Of a stretch of 64,000 nucleotides of DNA, positions 57,301-64,000 are shown in pieces (position 1 is the first letter of the stretch; every line of letters begins with the position of its first letter). The notes below the pieces were generated by a model. It searched no databases, had not been told where the DNA came from, and saw only the letters and a list, made by a program, of their open reading frames with translations. The stretch comes from Acinetobacter sp. ANC 4805. Its GTDB lineage: Bacteria > Pseudomonadota > Gammaproteobacteria > Pseudomonadales > Moraxellaceae. The stretch is from the NCBI RefSeq assembly GCF_022549495.1, contig NZ_JAKZGD010000004.1:248001-312000 (forward strand). The letters are read 5' to 3'. A program made the position numbers and the translations under genes.

Positions 57301-60300
57301 AATATTAAATAATCAACAAATAGGGGATTCACTTTATAACTCAGTGATTTCATCTGATTTGGATTCAGATGGTATTCCTGAGATTATGCATATGGGTAAT
57401 ATTTTTGATTATTATAATGGGGTTAAATTAACCAATTCAACTGTTGGTTCAATTTTAGCTGTGTCTGATATTGATGGTGATGGGACTAAAGAGATTATAG
57501 GCACTACAGGAGTTGGACAATATGTTGGTGGAGTGAAACCATCTATTAAAATATTATTTAATTATTTTAAAACCGCTTGGCAACAGCGTAAATTTGTTGC
57601 GATTGCTGATGTTTTAAATCTTGGTACAGCTCAATTGATTTTTAGTGGCGATGGTCCAGTTTCTGGTGGAGTTGGGGAGATTGTTATTGTTGATGCGACA
57701 GGGAAAGTATTAAGAAATTATACTGTTCCTGGTTCTAATATTGCATCAGGAGGTCCAATCACTGTTGCAGATTTAGACAATGATGGACAAAAAGATATCT
57801 TAATTAGTGCGACTTCTGTATTAACTGCAATGAGAAGTGATGGAAGTATAATCTGGTCAAAAAAAATCTTTGATGGTAGTTCGGGTATCGTTGGTACGAC
57901 AGTCTTTGATTTTAATAATGATGGGATTTTAGAAGTAGTTCATCAAGATGAATTAAATTTTTATATAAGCGATGGTAAAACAGGAGAAACGGTTTGGAAG
58001 ATGCTGAATCCTTCAGGGACGTTTATTGAATCTCCAATTGTTGTTGACGCTGATGCAGATGGGCATGCTGATATTATTGTCACAGCTGATAAAGACTCCC
58101 CAGCAGCAGGAAATAAAACTATTTCAGGTATTCGGATGATCTCAGGTAAGAACAAGGACTGGGCGAATACTCGTAATGTTTGGAATCAATATAGTTACCA
58201 TGTCACCAATATCAATGATGATTTGAGTGTGCCTGCGAAAGAAATAAATCATTGGCAAACTCATAATACTTATAGGGTAAATTTACCTATCTTAGCAGAA
58301 AGTGTAGCAGCATCAGATCCGACAGCATCTTATATCCGAGTGAACGATCAGGGTGGCTTAAATAAAGCAGAGTTTACAGTACGGATTGGTAATGCAGGTG
58401 GTAAAGCGATTGCCAAAGCGTTGCCTGTGAGTTTCTATCGAGTCACAGCACAGCAAGCAGCCAATGGAGAAAAAGGTACTTTATTGGGAACAATCCTTAC
58501 AACCAAAGCCCTCAATGCGGGTGAATATGAGGATGTGAGCTATAGCTATACAGGCAATCTGGCAGACTTTGGCGAGATTGTGATTATTGCCAATGATATC
58601 GGTCAAAGCAATGCGGTTAAGATTCAAGAATATACTGAAACCAATAACACCGCTCGCTTAAGCGTCACAGGTGGCTATGAATCATTAGGATTATCTGCAA
58701 GTCTGGACAAGGCAGCTTACCAAGCCAGTGAAAATGTACAGATCACGGCCAATGTCAGTAACTTAGGTAGCTTTGCCAGCGGAGCAACAGTTCGACACAG
58801 CATTTATGACAGTGCCAATAACCTCATTGTAACCTTACCCAGCTATGAGGTGAGTCTTGCTGCTGCCAACCAAGCTAATGATCAGCATAGCCAAGCATTA
58901 GCTTGGTCATTGGTTGGGATTTATAGCGGACAATATCGAGTACAAACAGACCTAATAAAACAAGGCAGTGTGATTGCGACAGCCAATAATACGCTGACAC
59001 TACAAAGCTCGGCATCTACAAATGGTTTGACCGATACACGGATACGCACAGATAAACAACAATATCCAGTCAATGGATTGGTAACACTGGAAATGCAGTT
59101 ACAAAACACCTCAAGCAATGACCTTGGCGGTGCTGCAACAGTTCTCATCGAAGTGCTGGATAGTAATGGGCAGGTGATTTTTAGTCGCACAGCTGCATAT
59201 CCACAACTGGCTGCCAATACCCTAAAACAGGAACAATATCCATTACAACTTTCCAATACAAAGGCAGGCAGCTATACCGTTCGTACCACCACCACATTAG
59301 GACAGCAAAGTTATACTCGTCAAACCAGTTTTAACGTACTCAGTTCAACCCAAACTGGCTTAGGGCTTGTGGGCGCATTAAGTGCAACACCAAACGAAGT
59401 TCCTGTCGGAAATAATGTCTTACTGAACCTTCAAGTCCAAAATACAGGCAGTGAAGCTTGGTCGAATTTGCCGTTAAATATCCGCTTATTTAAAAATGAT
59501 GATGTTGATGCGATTGCAACATTGAGTACCACAGCCAACCAACTTGCGCAGGCACAAAGCTACCAGCAAAGCTTAAGTTGGAAAACACAGGGACAAAATG
59601 GAGACCGTATTACTGCAGCATTGACTTATATTGCAGGTTCAGGACAAGAAAAACCACTTGCCCAAGCCAGTTTTAAATTGATCCAAATACCTGTTGAAGT
59701 TGAACTACCCGACTACAAACAAGTTAATAACCAACTTCTGGTGTACTACAGCTGTGAAGCAGGCTGGCATAAATCAGTACTGAATTGGGGATTTGGTAAA
59801 TTTAATTATGCTTGCTTTAGTGAACGTGGAAACACCCTCAATCGCTATCTGAATGAGATTAAATTAGAAACAGGACTGAATTATAAAATTACCTATAGTC
59901 CGCATGAGTTTAAAAAACTCATGCGTAGCGGACGCTATAACAATTATTGGGTATTGGGTGCGGTTGAGAAATTCCACATTAGTACCAACGATGAACTACG
60001 TGAATTGAGCTTTAATGGCGAATCAGTCTTATTCGACAAAGGAATATTGGACTGGACCAACTATGAATTATTGAACCTCACAGACATTCGCTACCGTGGA
60101 CATCTATTGCTCACCAAGGGTGAAATGAAAGTACACGAACCAGTTTATGCAACCAACCTACCAGTGTTGAGCCCAGTTGGAGATACCTTAGCTTGGTACA
60201 TAGGTCCAAGAGCCAAAGTCACCGCAGACTATGATGGACGCTATTGTGCAGGCTTTAACAAAGATTGGATAACATCGATAGAGACGATTGTTGATTTGAA

Positions 60301-61072
60301 ATTCTATAACTGTAACAGCCAAGCCAAATATCCAGCGATAGTGACGGCTAACTACGGTGATGGTAAGCCACTGGCGTTATCCTTTGACTTGCTCAGAAGT
60401 TTAATGACGGATGGATCCACATCAACGACCAAGCAGCAAGGTTGGAAGAACGTATTAAAGCAAAGCCTGAACTACCAACAAATAGATGCAACTAAACGCT
60501 TGAGTTATGCACCGAAAGAACCTGTATATCTCAGTGTTAAGTTGAATACGAACCAAAATGCCCAAGCAACAGTTGTCGTACAACTTCCAATTGGAGCGCA
60601 ATGGCTAGGAGCAGGTACAGTCAGTAACAATCAGGTGAAGTTTACAGTCACACTCAATGCGGTAAAGGCAGAGAATATGACCCTGCCAATCATATTACCG
60701 AGTAATGCCGGGACCCATGCGATAAAGGTCAATGTCTATAACGGTACAGATACCAGTGTAACTGCATTGAATAGTAAGGAATACCGTTTCCTTGTACGTG
60801 GAAGCAATGAACGAATAGCGTTACTTGATGGGGAAGTCCGTAAATGGCGCGTGGGACTCACCGATTTGGTGCAGGTCACGGCAATCAAGACCTTGTTGGG
60901 AACAGCCAAACTTCACAGTAGCTTAGGCTTACATGACCTTGCGATTGCAGGTTATGCCGAAGCAGGAGGAGTGATGGATCGTTTAAACAACATTGATGCC
61001 AAAGCAGCGAGAAAGGAGTTAGATGAACTGATTCGTACCCTGCAAATACAGTGGTATCAAAACAATCAGTAG
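54350..61072 (+). CDS. Giant exported multidomain protein (toroid repeats, CnaB-like, FG-GAP, CARDB)
   Basis: A 2240-residue protein, with AAGGGG before its ATG and an N-terminal export signal (LLFGIGMVAGVNQNSSA). In order: prenyltransferase/squalene-cyclase-like toroid repeats (about 90-280: YQNQDGGFGH, KQAQDGSWNED); four CnaB/carboxypeptidase-regulatory-like beta domains (about 283-370, 373-450, 457-530, 643-720); a CARDB-like domain (737-860); a dockerin-like calcium loop (about 902-914, DTNQDGKIGLGDA); FG-GAP/VCBS-type repeats (945-1240: DVDGDNVPDV, DIDGDGTKEI, DLDNDGQKDI); CARDB-like domains (1320-1780); a Cys-containing domain (1785-2010); and a helical tail. The toroid recalls the thioester domain of alpha-2-macroglobulin, but no CGEQ motif is seen. 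It probably acts at the surface with the next gene. Confidence 0.7.
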   Translation: MSLKIWQKLLFGIGMVAGVNQNSSATEQQGITWLKNTNSSNISTELQAIYEKEVTLGLYSQTNNSINTDELLNDEQSTEALVRAAILLKIQQKPTDQIVNKILSYQNQDGGFGHLADWQSNPLDTAWVLLALKQVNSSDTIKISKALEYLASQQRTTGAFQIVSLDEYYVTAYALTALTDYLKAYPQYNAVALKTVNYLESKQLSAGSWTENSEQLFLDALLNEALHPYRGVDSPARSAFKTKVLEKQAQDGSWNEDTYTTSIILRSLKTQSTPAVNPVTSTISFSVIDAETKANISDAKISSSADSASSLNVQTKEDGSIVFTDVKAGDYHFIVEKEGFGSLTFQVTLRQGESLNLGQMELARRANVTSALVQGQVTDKTTGQAVVGAQVKLVSGTNTLTATTNAEGRYQITLAQPAAFTLSVAANGYVAASGSGTVTAGSTSDFSPQLSSEQAYIGNVIGKVTDGNGTTLTGVSILKNGVVVGQTDANGQFVLDKTPAGSFTLSFEKVNYQGPSININLPAGQTANIGTVQLFAQNPSNPTQPDPALATGQFEVTVVNANGVAIQNPTILAEKLDNNNQVIQQQSFTSPEGVNSTKLLAELTAGRWRLTAKHPSYQDSAETILSLTANQIQPVQLKLTLLVYELKGTVVDSQTNKAIPSANITVYRQDNNQQLYTGKTDASGGFSVKNLNTDLIKVQVDSTPHLSTTRYVDKQYIEGAVANLGEMRLRPLSADTSMPDLKVMATDASGLSTDQQSLQTTGILKAKIGNIGNKAFTKTQEVEIVAFADTNNNRIFDEGEIVFGKTKLPKGLEIKEEVEVSLQIEGKSLFRDAPIAVWVDSTKQVAEKDENNNIRLTSDAAETSSQKGTLDTEIKWHYYQDEKDGQQYSGLISAVAAPLHDTNQDGKIGLGDASTILFTTYTPSKNIIAINSKTGKEEWKIPLLYNTSTPLIADVDGDNVPDVIAPGGKSRYLEIYNNNGVLKKILNNQQIGDSLYNSVISSDLDSDGIPEIMHMGNIFDYYNGVKLTNSTVGSILAVSDIDGDGTKEIIGTTGVGQYVGGVKPSIKILFNYFKTAWQQRKFVAIADVLNLGTAQLIFSGDGPVSGGVGEIVIVDATGKVLRNYTVPGSNIASGGPITVADLDNDGQKDILISATSVLTAMRSDGSIIWSKKIFDGSSGIVGTTVFDFNNDGILEVVHQDELNFYISDGKTGETVWKMLNPSGTFIESPIVVDADADGHADIIVTADKDSPAAGNKTISGIRMISGKNKDWANTRNVWNQYSYHVTNINDDLSVPAKEINHWQTHNTYRVNLPILAESVAASDPTASYIRVNDQGGLNKAEFTVRIGNAGGKAIAKALPVSFYRVTAQQAANGEKGTLLGTILTTKALNAGEYEDVSYSYTGNLADFGEIVIIANDIGQSNAVKIQEYTETNNTARLSVTGGYESLGLSASLDKAAYQASENVQITANVSNLGSFASGATVRHSIYDSANNLIVTLPSYEVSLAAANQANDQHSQALAWSLVGIYSGQYRVQTDLIKQGSVIATANNTLTLQSSASTNGLTDTRIRTDKQQYPVNGLVTLEMQLQNTSSNDLGGAATVLIEVLDSNGQVIFSRTAAYPQLAANTLKQEQYPLQLSNTKAGSYTVRTTTTLGQQSYTRQTSFNVLSSTQTGLGLVGALSATPNEVPVGNNVLLNLQVQNTGSEAWSNLPLNIRLFKNDDVDAIATLSTTANQLAQAQSYQQSLSWKTQGQNGDRITAALTYIAGSGQEKPLAQASFKLIQIPVEVELPDYKQVNNQLLVYYSCEAGWHKSVLNWGFGKFNYACFSERGNTLNRYLNEIKLETGLNYKITYSPHEFKKLMRSGRYNNYWVLGAVEKFHISTNDELRELSFNGESVLFDKGILDWTNYELLNLTDIRYRGHLLLTKGEMKVHEPVYATNLPVLSPVGDTLAWYIGPRAKVTADYDGRYCAGFNKDWITSIETIVDLKFYNCNSQAKYPAIVTANYGDGKPLALSFDLLRSLMTDGSTSTTKQQGWKNVLKQSLNYQQIDATKRLSYAPKEPVYLSVKLNTNQNAQATVVVQLPIGAQWLGAGTVSNNQVKFTVTLNAVKAENMTLPIILPSNAGTHAIKVNVYNGTDTSVTALNSKEYRFLVRGSNERIALLDGEVRKWRVGLTDLVQVTAIKTLLGTAKLHSSLGLHDLAIAGYAEAGGVMDRLNNIDAKAARKELDELIRTLQIQWYQNNQ

Positions 61073-61094
61073 CAGTAGGTTTTTAAAGTAGATG

Positions 61095-61124
61095 GAGTGG
61101 CATATCGATTGAGTCATGCCACTC
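61095..61124. repeat. Hairpin between the giant gene and the transglutaminase-like gene
   Basis: GAGTGGCAT / ATGCCACTC around twelve bases. There is no T-run, so it is more likely a processing or pausing structure than a terminator; the two genes are probably one transcript. Confidence 0.55.
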
Positions 61125-61171
61125 TAACAATAGTTTAAATATGAAAATAAGTTTTAACACTTGGTGAAACA

Positions 61172-64000
61172 ATGAAATTTAGTAAAACTTTAAAACGCTG
61201 TATAGCGGGGACAATTGTGCTTTGTCATGCAGGGGTACTCTCTGTACCTGCCATGGCAGCAATTGAACAGGAAGCCTTTGGACGAGTCAAACCAGGCACT
61301 GAGGGTTCAGTCAGCCAATCTGATTTGGAGCAGATGCAAGAGTTGGTCAAGAAAATGCAAATGCGTTTAATGGATTTGCGCCCTACTGCAAAAACGAGTG
61401 CTGCTCAATTACAGAAATTAAACCAGCAACAAGAATCATTAAGAGCTGCAACAGCAAAACAGATTTTAGAATTACGCAGTAACATTGCCAAAGAAACAGC
61501 GAAAGCCGTTGCAGACATTCGTCAGGAAGCACAGCAGTTTAAAGTCAAGAAAGTGGCGAGTAGTATTATTGCCCGTCAGGAACAAACGGCAAAACTGATC
61601 GAACAACGTCAAACGATTATGGATGGTTTATTTGATCAATTGGCAGCAGCAAAAGATACAACGAGTCGTAATACTGCACTGGATAAAATCTCCAATCAGA
61701 TGAAGCAGTGGGAACCCAAGAAACTACAACGCGACTTTAAGGAGTTGCCTTGGGGACGACCAGATAGCAAAGTTCCAGCTCCTGTCACCGCACAGGACTT
61801 TAAAAAGCTTGCGCCTGCACTAGAACACTATCAAGTTAAAAATGATAAAATCAGTATTAATCCCAAATATAAGTCATTGGCAGATGCCTCAACCTTGAGT
61901 CCAGACCAACTTTGGAAACAAGCGACTCCAACTGTGTTTACCAGTACCAGTGTGGGACAATGGCAGAAAATTGCTTTTAATGGTATGACACTGAATGATC
62001 AAAATAAATGGCCTGTACTGGCTTCACTCCCTGTGGCAACCCAAGCAGAAGATTTAACTGCTAATGAAGATGTACAAATCAGTCAAGAGATCAAAGACCT
62101 TGCAGCACAGTTGAATCATAACCCTGCGAAAATCTATAAATGGGTATATGACAATATTGAGTTTGTGCCAACCTACGGTTCAATTCAAGGTTCAGCCTAT
62201 ACACTGGAAACCAAACGAGGCAATTCCACTGATACCAGTAGTTTACTGATAGCCTTGTTACGTGCATCAGGTATTCCAGCTCGCTATGTCTCAGGAACGA
62301 TTGATGTACCTGCTGAAGTTGCCAAAGACTGGGTCGGTGGTGTCAATAATTTGGGTGCTGTTGGAAACTTGATCGGGCAAGGTGGTGTACCGAATTTGAT
62401 CATTGCCAATGGCGGTAAAGAAACCCATTTACGTATGGAACATATGTGGGTCGAAGCCAAGTTAGACTTCATACCAAGTAAAGGTGCGATACAGACCAGT
62501 GGACAAAATAATCCAAATATTGAAGATAGTTGGGTGCCACTGGATGCAAGCTATAAGCGTTATGAACGAACCAAAGGCATTGACTTAGCTAAAGCTGTGC
62601 CATTTGATGCCGAAGATTTCTTAAACAAAGCGCAACAAGGTGCAACTGTTGATGAAGCCAATGGTAGTGTACAAAACCTGAATGCCACTAATATTGAAAC
62701 AGCAACCAAAGCCTATCAAGATAAGGTTGAAGCCTACCTTAAGCAACAACATCCAACCGCAACAGTGGGCGATGTGTTAGGCACAAGCAAGATCAAGACT
62801 TATAAAAGTAAGATGCTGAGTCCTGTATTGCCTTATGAAGTGGTTGCTGTAGTACGTGACTACCATACTTTACCTGACACCATGCGTCATTATTTTCACC
62901 TGAATGTGTATGATGCAACTGACCCATATGCATCTCAGATGGGAAGCTATGCGGTACAGTTTAAGATTCCAAGCACTCAGTTACGTGGTAAGTCATTGGC
63001 ACTCTCATTCCGTCCAAGCACAGATGCGGATGCACAAGCGATTGTGAATGCATTGCCAAAACCAGATGCCAGTGGCAACATTGACCCTAGCAAGCTACCA
63101 AAATCTTTATCCAGTTCAATTCGGATGACAGGTGAAATTACACTGGATGGCCAAGTTTTAAAGACCTTACCAAGCTATGCTTTAGGTACAGAAATACAAG
63201 CACAAATGGGTTTTATGAGTCCAAATAATAACTGGAGCTTGCCAAACAAACAGTTCAGTGCAGGTGAATACCATGCAATTGGTTACAATATGCAAGGCAT
63301 TGGCAAACCGCAAATGGAACGGTTAAAAGCCAAACTTGAAGCAGCCAAAACCAAGATTGAGAGTAAAGATGATGCTCAGATTAAAACGCTAAATAACCAT
63401 GATGTCACTGGAACAATGCTTCAATCAGTGGTTCAGAGTTACTTTGGTATTAATGATGTTCAGGACGAAGTTCAAGAACGTCCATCTGGTATTATTAATA
63501 ATTCGTTTATGAGTTTTGGGACATTCTCAACCAGTTTACAGGGTGTTTATAGTTGGGGAGTGTTAAGAACTGCAAAATTTGCAGGTATGGTGATGGATAT
63601 TGACCGTATAGGTGCAACTATTGTAGATAGTGATAATAAACAATCTAATGTATTGGCTTTTACTCAGTCGCAAGGACCACGTCAAAGTCTAAATGAAAAT
63701 CAAATACCAGAGATGTTCTTTAATGATCCGAATAGTCTAAAAAAGAATGTAGCAGGAGTGAGCGCAGTTAAGGTCCTTCAGATAGCCTCATCGCAAGGTC
63801 AAAAAATTTATAAGATTGATCAGTCCAATATTGATAAAATATTACCTGAGCTTAATCATAGTAACCAGGTAACTACAGATGTGCGTAATGCTATTGCAGC
63901 AGGTAAAATTGTTACGATAAGCCAGACTAAAATTAATTTTAATACTTGGAATGGAAGTGGTTATATTATCACTGACCCCAATACAGGTAGCGGTGCTTAT
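61172..64000 (+). CDS. Exported transglutaminase-fold protein with Ser at the catalytic Cys position, cut by window edge
   Basis: The first 943 codons are visible, without a stop. A signal peptide (MKFSKTLKRCIAGTIVLCHA through VPAMAA) is followed by a long helical, coiled-coil-like region (about 45-190) and a transglutaminase-like core (about 315-470): IYKWVYDNIEFVPTYGSIQG, then RGNSTDTSSLLIALLRASGI where the catalytic Cys is expected but Ser is found, then MEHMWVEAKL (His) and WVPLDASY (Asp). The rest is beta-rich. In other bacteria such proteins can carry RHS or toxin C termini; the C terminus here is beyond the window. ATG 61172 has a weak GGTGA site. Confidence 0.72.
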   Translation, partial: MKFSKTLKRCIAGTIVLCHAGVLSVPAMAAIEQEAFGRVKPGTEGSVSQSDLEQMQELVKKMQMRLMDLRPTAKTSAAQLQKLNQQQESLRAATAKQILELRSNIAKETAKAVADIRQEAQQFKVKKVASSIIARQEQTAKLIEQRQTIMDGLFDQLAAAKDTTSRNTALDKISNQMKQWEPKKLQRDFKELPWGRPDSKVPAPVTAQDFKKLAPALEHYQVKNDKISINPKYKSLADASTLSPDQLWKQATPTVFTSTSVGQWQKIAFNGMTLNDQNKWPVLASLPVATQAEDLTANEDVQISQEIKDLAAQLNHNPAKIYKWVYDNIEFVPTYGSIQGSAYTLETKRGNSTDTSSLLIALLRASGIPARYVSGTIDVPAEVAKDWVGGVNNLGAVGNLIGQGGVPNLIIANGGKETHLRMEHMWVEAKLDFIPSKGAIQTSGQNNPNIEDSWVPLDASYKRYERTKGIDLAKAVPFDAEDFLNKAQQGATVDEANGSVQNLNATNIETATKAYQDKVEAYLKQQHPTATVGDVLGTSKIKTYKSKMLSPVLPYEVVAVVRDYHTLPDTMRHYFHLNVYDATDPYASQMGSYAVQFKIPSTQLRGKSLALSFRPSTDADAQAIVNALPKPDASGNIDPSKLPKSLSSSIRMTGEITLDGQVLKTLPSYALGTEIQAQMGFMSPNNNWSLPNKQFSAGEYHAIGYNMQGIGKPQMERLKAKLEAAKTKIESKDDAQIKTLNNHDVTGTMLQSVVQSYFGINDVQDEVQERPSGIINNSFMSFGTFSTSLQGVYSWGVLRTAKFAGMVMDIDRIGATIVDSDNKQSNVLAFTQSQGPRQSLNENQIPEMFFNDPNSLKKNVAGVSAVKVLQIASSQGQKIYKIDQSNIDKILPELNHSNQVTTDVRNAIAAGKIVTISQTKINFNTWNGSGYIITDPNTGSGAY

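Overview
The window reads as an Acinetobacter chromosome (Moraxellaceae, Gammaproteobacteria). The signs are low-GC coding sequence, the rubA-rubB-estB-oxyR cluster first described in Acinetobacter ADP1, a trpG-trpD arrangement known from A. calcoaceticus, and Acinetobacter-type glnA, lysS, aceA, wzi and mutS. No species is assigned.

From 1 to 41.5 kb the content is core genome: trpD (partial) and trpG; glnA behind a sigma54-type promoter with two upstream NtrC-like sites; a HAD phosphatase, a DUF1615 lipoprotein and dusB; the alkane/oxidative-stress cluster rubA-rubB-estB-oxyR; lysS; a Wzi-like outer-membrane protein; cysD-cysN for sulfate activation, with a short overlapping upstream ORF; a CorC/HlyC-type membrane protein; a LysR regulator; aceA; an NlpE-like lipoprotein; tRNA-Gly(GCC); cysS; the kdsD-kdsC-lptC-lptA-lptB run for Kdo and LPS export; a complete type I secretion system with no substrate gene beside it; then yigZ, an acyltransferase, a tandem Usp protein, an O-methyltransferase, an M15 peptidase-like lipoprotein, fdxA and mutS. 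Strong intrinsic terminators separate most units.

From about 41.55 kb to the right edge the window is accessory DNA. A tyrosine integrase sits head to head with mutS, and no second boundary is visible. The left part (43.1-46.9 kb) is very AT-rich. It has a frameshifted small gene and three tandem YagK/YfjJ-type (Inovirus Gp2-like) proteins, only one of which keeps an HxH motif. Then come two lipoprotein genes on the other strand and a roughly 790-base non-coding stretch with a large nested inverted repeat (49122-49260). A higher-GC module follows: zinc-ribbon protein, DUF932 protein, small unknown, YqaJ exonuclease, a Cys-rich protein resembling recombination directionality factors, and AlpA. 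Most of its genes are preceded by a hairpin plus T-run, and two of these hairpins are diverged copies with compensating changes. Integrase, AlpA, YfjJ and DUF932 together recall the CP4-57/P4-like elements of E. coli.

The last 10 kb encodes a predicted exported 2240-residue multidomain protein (toroid-type repeats, CnaB-like, FG-GAP and CARDB-like domains). It is followed by a truncated, predicted exported transglutaminase-fold protein with Ser where the catalytic Cys is expected. This pair and the YfjJ trio with its hairpin region are the least explained parts of the window.
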